Source of the DNA: CAMCXT01 sp046302715
GTDB taxonomy: Bacteria > Bacteroidota > Bacteroidia > M30B66
Assembly: GCA_046302715.1 (NCBI GenBank)
Contig: JBKCHQ010000114.1
Coordinates: forward strand, 1 to 5,816
Length of the DNA: 5,816 nucleotides
Reading direction: 5' to 3'
Shown here: one piece after another, positions 1 to 5,816 of the stretch
Layout of the letters: every line of letters starts with the position of its first letter
Position numbering within the stretch: position 1 is the stretch's first letter
The notes under the pieces: generated by a model
The model's input: only the letters and a program-made list of their open reading frames with translations
Database searches by the model: none
Told to the model about the DNA's origin: nothing
Made by a program: the position numbers and the translations under genes

Positions 1-434
1 CACGGAATCAGTTTAATTAAATAAGAGGAAGGAATATCCTTGGCATTTAAGTCCACCAAAGCAATTGCTCCGGGATTTTGCTTAACATATTCTAGAATTT
101 CCTTGCTGTTTTGCATAAATACAGGCGCCGAGGCTCTGCCTTGAAATACCAGGGCCAACCAATACTTTTGAACTCCTGTATAGGATGTGCCGAAAACTTC
201 TTTAGCATACACCTCAGCAAAACTACACTTGCTACTGGGCATTACAAGGGTAACAGTTTCGTTATTAGGCCACGCAGCCACCTTCCCCTTAAAAATATCC
301 TTAACTTTTTTCACATTCAATGATTGGTAGCCTACGCTGTTACCGATGAGTACCAATCCCCCAAGATTATCGGTCTGCCCAAAAAGATTTAAACTGACCA
401 GCAAACAAAATAAATTAAATAACCAACGCTTCAT
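1..434 (-). CDS. PstS-like small periplasmic substrate-binding protein (3' end cut by window edge)
   Basis: Reading down from the ATG at 434-432 gives 144 codons with no stop before the window edge. Residues 1-20 look like a signal peptide (MKRW, then a hydrophobic stretch ending near LFGQ), so the mature protein should be periplasmic. The body resembles the short single-domain 'phosphate ABC transporter substrate-binding' relatives of PstS: a beta strand LVLIGN (27-32), the segment VKDIFKGKVAAW (44-55), the helix FAEVYAKEVFG (72-82), the YW..LVFQGRASAP segment (91-104) and EYVKQNPGAIALVD (115-128). Such proteins are usually about 140-160 residues, so only a few codons should be missing. It starts 11 nt after the stop of the outer-membrane barrel gene, which implies co-transcription. 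An AGAAGG sequence lies only 1 nt before the ATG, too close for a normal Shine-Dalgarno site. No permease or ATPase gene is visible, so a role in sensing or binding is as likely as transport. The ligand is unknown; phosphate is only a family-level guess. Confidence 0.85.
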   Translation of the reverse strand, partial: MKRWLFNLFCLLVSLNLFGQTDNLGGLVLIGNSVGYQSLNVKKVKDIFKGKVAAWPNNETVTLVMPSSKCSFAEVYAKEVFGTSYTGVQKYWLALVFQGRASAPVFMQNSKEILEYVKQNPGAIALVDLNAKDIPSSYLIKLIP

Positions 435-445
435 GCCTTCTACAA

Positions 446-1519
446 TTAAAAACCATAAGCCAATTGAACCCTTAAACCCAGCAAGCCCAAATGATTATGA
501 ATCAAATGATTTTCGTGTTGAGACCAAATGTGCTCGGCCTGAATTTTTACATTTACCAGGTAATTTATTTCATGCCGATATCCAACTGCAAGTTTCAACT
601 GCTCGTTTTTAAATACGTGCAAATCATTATCTGCAATTCTTAAATAATCAACCAATATAAAGGGAATACTTTTTTCATTGATTCGATATCCGAGATAAGT
701 AAAATTCGAAAAATTGTAAGCCTCACCGAGCGAATCGGTTCTTGAAGTATTGTAGGCATATTCGTTTAAAAATTCAAAACGTTTACCAAACCAGGCCATA
801 GAAACGCAAGACAAATTAAAATCAACCGGCCCTTTATAATTGGGTGCTCCTGTATTTCCCGGTGTAATCAGATGTCCGATGTGGGCGCCCGAGGTGTTCT
901 GGTCTAAACGATTGTAGTAATGTGAGATACCCAACCGCATTCCATCAATTGGTTTTATATGAACTGCTGCTGTGTAGGAAGGAGAAAATGCCCCCTGAAA
1001 TGCATCGCTTGAAGAAATACCGTTTCCAAAAACAAAATCATAGCCGAAACCAAGCTTACCCAAATTCTGCCCCTGAACCTGCAATCCCAGGGTATGCAAG
1101 GGTATCATGTAGCTAAATGCAAAGGGCCTATCGATTACCGGAAAGAAAACACGACCGTGATGATATACATCATTCCAGTAATTCACAGGGGAATGAATTT
1201 TACCTCCTATGATTGAATGTCCTTTATAATAATTGAACTTGACAAACGACCGTTCGATACTGGGCAAAAAAGACGTGGCCGATTTGGTATTGAATCGAAA
1301 TACGTATTCGCCAAGGAACGAAATGCGCTTGCTTAAATTTGAAGTCACGAAAAAATCGTGTTCGCCCAGGGAAAAATAACTGTCAATACTGTCTTTATTA
1401 ACAAGGGTATACTCGCTATGACCGAACCCGTTGAATCGTGTTGATTTTTCCTGAGCCTTTAAGCTAATTGAACCGTAAATCAAAAAAATAATTGTAATAA
1501 TACTGTGCCTTGTACCCAT
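446..1519 (-). CDS. Predicted outer-membrane beta-barrel (porin-like) protein paired with a PstS-like protein
   Basis: The protein has 357 residues. Residues 1-23 form a signal peptide: a basic start, then ITIIFLIYGSISL, with a likely cut after KAQ. The rest is rich in alternating hydrophobic and aromatic residues typical of transmembrane beta strands, such as EYVFRFN, FVKFNYYK, LGFGYDFVFGN, RLGISHYYN, FTYLGYRI and LRVQLAYGF. It ends in an aromatic residue (YGF), the usual signal for outer-membrane assembly by BAM. The segment SPVNYWNDVYHHG followed by VIDRP (110-131) resembles a conserved motif I recall from uncharacterised barrel proteins encoded beside PstS-like proteins in other bacteria; that comparison is from memory. 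Residues 330-343 carry five histidines, in what should be the last external loop. There is no plug domain and no TonB box, so it is not a TonB-dependent receptor. The start at 1519 is supported by the signal peptide directly after it. The substrate is unknown. Confidence 0.85.
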   Translation of the reverse strand: MGTRHSIITIIFLIYGSISLKAQEKSTRFNGFGHSEYTLVNKDSIDSYFSLGEHDFFVTSNLSKRISFLGEYVFRFNTKSATSFLPSIERSFVKFNYYKGHSIIGGKIHSPVNYWNDVYHHGRVFFPVIDRPFAFSYMIPLHTLGLQVQGQNLGKLGFGYDFVFGNGISSSDAFQGAFSPSYTAAVHIKPIDGMRLGISHYYNRLDQNTSGAHIGHLITPGNTGAPNYKGPVDFNLSCVSMAWFGKRFEFLNEYAYNTSRTDSLGEAYNFSNFTYLGYRINEKSIPFILVDYLRIADNDLHVFKNEQLKLAVGYRHEINYLVNVKIQAEHIWSQHENHLIHNHLGLLGLRVQLAYGF

Positions 1520-1615
1520 AATTGCCTGCTATCTTTAAATGATATTCGCGTCACACACCGAAAATCAAAAATAACAAAAAACTGATGTTAATCCTTTTAA
1601 TTCTAATTATTAATA
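1520..1615. other. 96-nt intergenic region between recG and the barrel gene
   Basis: This is an AT-rich gap downstream of the recG stop and upstream of the barrel start. It holds the candidate -7 box listed separately. I see no GC-rich stem followed by a T-run that would mark an intrinsic terminator for recG, so transcription from the PspC-recG unit could read through into the barrel gene. No small ORF or RNA gene is apparent. Confidence 0.6.
1566..1573 (-). promoter_or_regulatory. Candidate Bacteroidota -7 promoter box for the barrel/PstS-like gene pair
   Basis: On the minus strand the sequence TATTTTTG matches the Bacteroidota -7 consensus TAnnTTTG in all six fixed positions. It lies 46 nt upstream of the barrel ATG, in the only intergenic gap that could serve this gene pair. 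No clear -33 TTG occurs at the expected distance of about 19-21 nt upstream, and the region is very AT-rich, so a chance match is possible. If it is real, transcription would start near 1558-1560. Confidence 0.35.
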
Positions 1616-3727
1616 CTAAGATATTCTGCCCCAATTTACATTTCGGGCTTTAAGTGCCTCTAACTTTAAACGAATGGGTTGATGCTCTGCCAACTGAAGC
1701 TCGGGATCGATTTGCAATACCTCAAAGGCACGTTCGCGGCACCAGGCAATTAAGCTGGCATCGCGACTTAAATCAGCTAATTTTAAATCGAGTGCACCAC
1801 TTTGCTGCGTTCCGTGCAAATCTCCGGGGCCTCGCAGTTTAAGGTCTACTTCGGCTATTCTAAATCCGTCGGTAGTTTCTACCATGGTTTGAATACGGGT
1901 TCGGGCATCGTTGCTGAGCTTAAAACCTGTAACCAAAATGCAATACGATTGCTCGGCGCCCCGCCCTACCCTGCCCCTTAACTGGTGCAATTGCGATAAA
2001 CCGAAGCGTTCGGCACTTTCAACCACCATTACCGAGGCGTTGGGCACATTTACCCCCACCTCAATAACCGTTGTGGCCACCATAATATGGCATTGGCCTT
2101 TAACAAAACGCTGCATTTCAAATTCTTTATCCTCGGCTTTCATGCGCCCGTGAACAATACTCACTTGATAATCGGGTTCGGGAAACCACTTAATAATATG
2201 CTCATACCCCTCAATTAAATTGCGGTAATCGAGCTGCTCGCTTTCTTCGATTAAGGGATACACGAAATAAACCTGACGCCCCTTGGCAATTTCGAACTTG
2301 AGCTTGTCCATAAGTTCGGGCCTTCTTCCCTCAAAAAAATGCATGGTTTGTATGGGCTTTCGGCCGGGCGGCAATTCGTCAATTACGGATACATCAAGAT
2401 CGCCGTAAAATGTCATCGCCAGAGTACGTGGAATAGGCGTTGCACTCATGATTAATACATGAGGCGGCAGGCTGTTTTTGGCCCAAAGTCGTGCCCGTTG
2501 TGCCACTCCAAAACGATGCTGTTCGTCGATGACCACAAAGCCCAGGTTATTAAACTTCACTTTATCTTCGAGCAGTGCATGGGTGCCCACAATAATATGC
2601 AAACTACCGTCTTCAAGCATAGCGTGCAATTCGTTGCGGGCCTTCGTTTTACTGGAGCCGGTTAAGAGCCGTATTTCAATTCCGATGGAATCGCAAAGCG
2701 GTTTTAGTGACGCATAATGTTGCTGGGCCAAAATTTCGGTAGGTGCCATTAAACATGCCTGAAACCCGTTGTCAAGGGCAATTAACATGCTTAAAAACGC
2801 AACAATGGTTTTACCGCTTCCCACGTCGCCTTGCACCAAGCGGTTCATTTGAATGGGTTTGGCAATATCGGCCCTAATTTCTTTCACTACACGTTTTTGC
2901 GCCCCGGTGAGTGAAAAAGGCAGGTGTTGTTTGTAAAACGAATTAAAATAATCGCCCACCAATGGGAAAGGAAAGCCTTGTATCTCCTTTTTATTAATTT
3001 GATTTTGCTGAATGAGCCTGAGTTGTAAAAAGAATAACTCCTCGAATTTTAGCCTTTGTTCGGCACGTGCCAGTTGCTCGGGATTTTCGGGCTGGTGTAT
3101 CCAGCTGTAAGCCTCTGCCAAGGTACACACCTGCAGGTGATTTTTTAGCTTATCGCTAATGGTATCGGTAATTTTTCCATGGCACCAGCGCAGTACGAGC
3201 TGGATTAACAGCATAATGCCTCTGGTATCGAGTTGGGCACGTTTCATAGCCTCCGAACTGGAATACACCGGTTGCATGCGCGAGGCTTTGGCGGCACGTT
3301 CGGGCACGAAAGGTTCAATTTCGGGATGCGATATATTCCAGGCGCCATTGAAACGTGTGGGCTTGCCAAATATGAGTAAAACCGCTCCCTCCTTTATTTT
3401 GTCTGCCACATACTGGATGCCTTGAAACCAAACAAGTTCGATCGTTCCCTTGCTATCGCGTACCAGAACCGACAAACGTTGCTTATTTTTAGTGCCCAAC
3501 AATTTAACACGTTCCACACGGGCAACTAATTGAATAAAAGGCAAATCCTCGCTTAAATCGGAAGTAAGATAAATGCGTGTTCGATCGATATATCTGAACG
3601 GATACCAGCTTAACAGGTCGCCAACGGTTACGATAGCACAAGACTTATGGAGGACCGCAATTTTTCGTGGCGGAATGCCCGGAACTGCTGACAAATTAAT
3701 ATCCAGAACATCCATAATTTCGGTCAT
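1616..3727 (-). CDS. recG: ATP-dependent DNA helicase RecG
   Basis: RecG is a superfamily 2 helicase that rewinds and regresses stalled replication forks and branch-migrates Holliday junctions in the cytoplasm. The protein has 703 residues, normal for the family, and all core motifs are present: the wedge/OB-fold region (about 60-150, after the YPFRYIDRT segment at 42-50), TGAQKRV (274-280), Walker A GDVGSGKT (300-307), APTEILAQQH (328-337), the RecG-type DEQH box (401-404) followed by RFG, SATPIPRTLA (428-437), VHGRM (525-529), TTVIEVGVNVPNA (552-564), QLRGRVGRG (582-590), and the translocation segment LRGPGDLHGTQQSG (631-644). It therefore looks catalytically complete. The N-terminal helical segment reads VPGIPPRK, where many relatives have a GVGPK sequence. 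The ATG at 3727 follows the PspC-gene stop with no gap, and a GAAGG lies 10 nt upstream. A second in-frame ATG is at codon 5, so the exact start is slightly uncertain. Expression probably depends on the upstream PspC gene's promoter. Confidence 0.98.
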   Translation of the reverse strand: MTEIMDVLDINLSAVPGIPPRKIAVLHKSCAIVTVGDLLSWYPFRYIDRTRIYLTSDLSEDLPFIQLVARVERVKLLGTKNKQRLSVLVRDSKGTIELVWFQGIQYVADKIKEGAVLLIFGKPTRFNGAWNISHPEIEPFVPERAAKASRMQPVYSSSEAMKRAQLDTRGIMLLIQLVLRWCHGKITDTISDKLKNHLQVCTLAEAYSWIHQPENPEQLARAEQRLKFEELFFLQLRLIQQNQINKKEIQGFPFPLVGDYFNSFYKQHLPFSLTGAQKRVVKEIRADIAKPIQMNRLVQGDVGSGKTIVAFLSMLIALDNGFQACLMAPTEILAQQHYASLKPLCDSIGIEIRLLTGSSKTKARNELHAMLEDGSLHIIVGTHALLEDKVKFNNLGFVVIDEQHRFGVAQRARLWAKNSLPPHVLIMSATPIPRTLAMTFYGDLDVSVIDELPPGRKPIQTMHFFEGRRPELMDKLKFEIAKGRQVYFVYPLIEESEQLDYRNLIEGYEHIIKWFPEPDYQVSIVHGRMKAEDKEFEMQRFVKGQCHIMVATTVIEVGVNVPNASVMVVESAERFGLSQLHQLRGRVGRGAEQSYCILVTGFKLSNDARTRIQTMVETTDGFRIAEVDLKLRGPGDLHGTQQSGALDLKLADLSRDASLIAWCRERAFEVLQIDPELQLAEHQPIRLKLEALKARNVNWGRIS

Positions 3728-5326
3728 CTAATCGCCGCCTTCTGCATTGCATGTAATGCATGCTAATCCCCCTTTTTGCATCTGAAAAACGGGGTCGGAA
3801 CCTGCATCAGTATCGGGTAGATTTCGCACCGAGGAAAGCAGTTTCGAATCAATTTTTAAAAGTTGTCCATCCCTAAGATACACTACCAATTCGGCTTTCT
3901 GATTTCGCCAGGGTGTTAATGAACGCAGAACAAAATGGGGATTGAGCTGCACTACATTACCATTTAACTTCGAAAACACATTGATCTGCTGAGCGAGTTC
4001 GGCCGCTTCGATTTTGGTTTCGCCCCTTGAGGTGCGGAGCAAATCGATGTAAGATTCAGACTTGGAGGTAGCGAGTACATTTATGGAAACTTTTGCAACA
4101 CTAAGGGCATGACGACCATTATCGAAGTACATCGTCCAGCGACCGGTACGCAAACGCTGCCTCAATTGGGGTGTATCATCATCAATACCTTCAAAAACAA
4201 GCGTATCAGAGGGAACTGCTTTAAGAGTAAATAACGGATCAATAACACCCGCAGAGTTTTTAAACGCCATGAGACTAATGCCCGAAAATACCAAAAGACT
4301 TATGAAGGAAATAAGCGACATAAACCCGTTAAACCTCAGCAGCCAAATGGAGATAGCATCTTTGGGATAGAGTAATTTTAAGGCGCGTAGTAACAAGCCC
4401 AGAATAATCGTAAAACTGAATACCGCCAACGAAAGCAAAATAAAGGTAGCATGTGATGCCTTTGGGGTAACTATAGCAAGTACACCAGGCAAGCGCACCG
4501 CTACCAGCTCAAGCTCGCGGTCAAAAAAGGTAATAGAGTCGCCCCCGCTTAACACGAGAAATATCCAGCATAAAAAAAACGCAATGGCAATGGCTATTAA
4601 AATATAGCCGAAAAAGAATCTCAGGGCATTTGCCACCCAAGTGTAAGCACGCTTTAACTTTTCAAATGCGGCCTCGGCAATATTGCCTGTTTTAGAAGCT
4701 TCATCAGAAGATTTAAACCGATTGCTTATGGTTTCAAATTCGCGTTCGATATTTTGTTTGATGGAGGCAATGGTTATTTCCTCCCCTTTCATACGCAAAC
4801 GATCAGCAGCCGATTCGGCTTTGGGCAATAGCATCCACAATACCAGATACAATATCCCGCCGCTGCCACCAAATACAAAAAGGCATATAAAAATGATGCG
4901 TACAATGTTGGCCTCGGTGTTAAAATAATGAGCCAAACCTAAACAAACACCGCCCAAAACACCTTGAACGGGATCGCGTAAAAGGCGGGGCTTAGCACTC
5001 TCCGCTTTAGTTTCAAAAGTGGATTCAGCTTCAGGATTTGCGTTGCTTGGGCTTGACGGTTCCGAATCGTCTTCATCCACTTCAATGGCCCCCAAGCGGG
5101 CAATAACGTAGCGAACGTCGTCGGGTAAAATCACCTGCTTACTTTTTAAACGTTGCAGAAACAACTCAGCAATGCGGTGTTCGGTATTTTTAATGATTTC
5201 GGCACCTTGAGGATGGTTTTCAAAATGATGGTGAAGCGCCCGCAAATAATTTTCCATATCGGTATATGCCGCTTCATCAAGATTGAAAACGGAACCGTCG
5301 AGATGGATGCTGATGGTTTTATTCAT
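3728..5326 (-). CDS. PspC-domain inner-membrane protein with long N- and C-terminal extensions
   Basis: The protein has 532 residues. Residues 1-82 are a soluble cytoplasmic region (MNKTISIHLDG, then AEIIKNTEHRIAELF and a segment ending in VRYVIARLGA) of the kind that precedes PspC domains in Bacteroidota. An acidic, Ser/Pro-rich linker covers 83-112. The PspC domain is 113-170: LLRDPVQGVLGGVCLGLAHYF, a hydrophobic hairpin around GGSGG, and LWMLLPKA. A charged, probably coiled segment follows (171-233), then three further membrane segments near 237-259, 291-317 and 331-354. Residues 365-532 form a soluble beta-rich domain ending in CITC. If the PspC part crosses the membrane twice, positive-inside charge puts 171-233 in the cytoplasm and the C-terminal domain in the periplasm. 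E. coli PspC is a far smaller envelope-stress protein; a similar role here is inference. A PadR-type regulator gene often precedes such genes in this phylum, but none is present here. recG follows without a gap. Confidence 0.9.
   Translation of the reverse strand: MNKTISIHLDGSVFNLDEAAYTDMENYLRALHHHFENHPQGAEIIKNTEHRIAELFLQRLKSKQVILPDDVRYVIARLGAIEVDEDDSEPSSPSNANPEAESTFETKAESAKPRLLRDPVQGVLGGVCLGLAHYFNTEANIVRIIFICLFVFGGSGGILYLVLWMLLPKAESAADRLRMKGEEITIASIKQNIEREFETISNRFKSSDEASKTGNIAEAAFEKLKRAYTWVANALRFFFGYILIAIAIAFFLCWIFLVLSGGDSITFFDRELELVAVRLPGVLAIVTPKASHATFILLSLAVFSFTIILGLLLRALKLLYPKDAISIWLLRFNGFMSLISFISLLVFSGISLMAFKNSAGVIDPLFTLKAVPSDTLVFEGIDDDTPQLRQRLRTGRWTMYFDNGRHALSVAKVSINVLATSKSESYIDLLRTSRGETKIEAAELAQQINVFSKLNGNVVQLNPHFVLRSLTPWRNQKAELVVYLRDGQLLKIDSKLLSSVRNLPDTDAGSDPVFQMQKGGLACITCNAEGGD
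3743..3760 (-). repeat. Small inverted repeat at the PspC-recG junction
   Basis: On the minus strand TGCATT and AATGCA pair around a 6-nt loop, just inside the 3' end of the PspC gene. An alternative pairing uses arms of 5 nt (3748-3760). The repeat ends right beside the GAAGG that precedes recG, 16 nt before the recG ATG, so an mRNA hairpin here could influence recG translation. The same bases encode the C-terminal CITCNA residues, so the structure may be a by-product of coding. There is no T-run, so it is not a terminator. Confidence 0.25.
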
Positions 5327-5439
5327 AAGCGCTACGAATTTAAACCAAACTCACGGCATTACCGCCAGTTTTTAAAATACTTTTGAACGCAGCGGTATAT
5401 ACCTGTATTTACTTTTTGTTGTACAATGGAGAATAAAAA
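5327..5439. other. 113-nt intergenic region upstream of the PspC gene
   Basis: This gap must hold the end of the T9SS-cargo transcript and, most likely, the promoter of the PspC-recG unit. It contains the palindrome GGTATATACC (5394-5403) and a short hairpin CGG-CATTA-CCG (5354-5364). The best promoter candidate on the minus strand is TGAGTTTG (5346-5353), one mismatch from TAnnTTTG, with TTA 19 nt upstream where TTG is expected. That is weak and would leave a leader of only about 13 nt. No convincing intrinsic terminator follows the 5440 stop; only an A/T-only stem (TAAAAA/TTTTTA) spans the stop codon. Confidence 0.5.
5394..5403. promoter_or_regulatory. Perfect 10-bp palindrome GGTATATACC, possible operator
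   Basis: The ten bases read the same on both strands and lie 67 nt upstream of the PspC-gene ATG, in the only gap that could control the PspC-recG unit. Perfect palindromes of this size can be binding sites for dimeric regulators, but a single short copy in AT-rich DNA can also arise by chance. No regulator gene is present in the window to pair with it. Confidence 0.2.
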
Positions 5440-5816
5440 CTACTTTTTTACAAAACGCAGTCTACTGTTTAGCGCATCATTGCTAAAAGCTAGGTAATAG
5501 ACTCCGGCTGGCAACGAGCTGCAATCGATTGTAAACTGATAGCCCCCCGAAAGCACCTGTTGCTGTTTTACCAAGCGGCCATCGGCCGAAAAAATGTCAA
5601 TCTTAGAATTTGTTGGCAAAGCCGCTTCAAAAGCTATATGCAACAAGCCGTTGGTAGGATTGGGATAAACACGTAAATGCTCATTTTGCGCAGCGTGTAC
5701 CCCCGAAGCATCGGCTATAAAGTTGGCGGTAAAATTCAATGACGAAAGGTCGAGGGTATCGGTAAATGAAGGCAAAACAGTATTGGTAATTAAAGAATGT
5801 GCATCCCAATTAACGA
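5440..5816 (-). CDS. C-terminal part of a T9SS-secreted protein (5' end beyond window)
   Basis: The frame is open from the right window edge to the TAG at 5440, giving 124 complete codons. No ATG occurs in frame; the only start-like codon is a TTG at 5775, and the frame continues upstream of it (VNWDAHSLITNTV), so the true start is outside the window. The last roughly 80 residues are a type A T9SS sorting domain: RVYPNPTNGLLHIAFE, then KIDIFSADGRLV, a SGGYQFTIDCSSLPAGVYYLAF segment read in parts, and a basic RFVKK end. This domain sends the protein through the type IX secretion pore, where it is normally removed and the cargo is released or attached to cell-surface lipopolysaccharide. The preceding segment (WDAHSLI to LSSLNFTANF) shows no recognisable catalytic motif, so the cargo's function cannot be named. 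It is separated from the PspC gene by 113 nt and is probably an independent unit. Confidence 0.88.
   Translation of the reverse strand, partial: VNWDAHSLITNTVLPSFTDTLDLSSLNFTANFIADASGVHAAQNEHLRVYPNPTNGLLHIAFEAALPTNSKIDIFSADGRLVKQQQVLSGGYQFTIDCSSLPAGVYYLAFSNDALNSRLRFVKK

Noticed and set aside
436..441. AGAAGG as a Shine-Dalgarno site for the PstS-like gene
   Set aside because: It is only 1 nt from the ATG, too close for normal ribosome positioning, and Bacteroidota generally rely little on such sites.
111..612. Plus-strand ORFs of 70 and 88 codons opposite the PstS-like and barrel genes
   Set aside because: They lie antisense to well-supported genes and show no signal peptide, domain or recognisable motif.
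1654..3425. Several plus-strand ORFs of 62-88 codons inside recG
   Set aside because: recG has every helicase motif in the opposite strand; these ORFs are overlapping, low-complexity shadows without family features.
4683..5386. Plus-strand ORFs of 77-81 codons across the PspC gene
   Set aside because: They are antisense to the PspC gene, and their hydrophobic parts mirror its membrane segments.
5430..5455. Intrinsic terminator after the T9SS cargo gene
   Set aside because: The only stem (TAAAAA/TTTTTA) is A/T-only and spans the stop codon; without GC pairs it is unlikely to terminate transcription.
5773..5775. TTG as the start of a 111-residue protein ending at 5440
   Set aside because: The frame is open upstream to the window edge with protein-like sequence (VNWDAHSLITNTV), and a T9SS sorting domain is normally the tail of a longer protein with its own signal peptide.
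1..5816. tRNA, rRNA, CRISPR array, insertion sequence or prophage
   Set aside because: No regularly spaced repeats, transposase or integrase motifs, or tRNA-like cloverleaf were seen, and the window is almost filled by five coding regions.

Overview
The window looks like chromosomal DNA of a member of the phylum Bacteroidota. Three things point there: a type IX secretion (T9SS) C-terminal sorting domain at the right edge, a PspC-domain protein with the extended N-terminal region typical of this phylum, and an AT-rich intergenic stretch with a match to the Bacteroidota -7 promoter box (TAnnTTTG). Genus and species cannot be read from the sequence.

All five supported genes are on the minus strand, so transcription runs from right to left. 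In that order they are: (1) 5440-5816, the C-terminal part of a T9SS-secreted protein whose start lies beyond the right edge; (2) 3728-5326, a 532-residue membrane protein with a PspC domain; (3) 1616-3727, the ATP-dependent DNA helicase RecG, whose ATG directly follows the stop codon of the PspC gene (TAGATG); (4) 446-1519, a 357-residue predicted outer-membrane beta-barrel; (5) 1-434, a small periplasmic protein related to phosphate-binding (PstS-like) proteins, starting 11 nt after the barrel gene and running off the left edge, probably only a few codons short of complete.

There are two likely transcription units. The PspC and recG genes are joined without a gap and are almost certainly co-transcribed, although they have no obvious common function. 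The barrel and the PstS-like protein form a second pair, preceded by a 96-nt gap with a candidate promoter. An outer-membrane barrel made together with a periplasmic binding protein suggests a shared role in capture or sensing of a small anion or another ligand. The ligand cannot be read from the sequence. A cluster of five histidines in the last predicted external loop of the barrel is its most distinctive feature.

There is no sign of RNA genes, mobile elements, CRISPR arrays or phage. The window is mostly ordinary chromosomal content. The barrel/binding-protein pair and some details of the PspC protein are the parts most worth following up.
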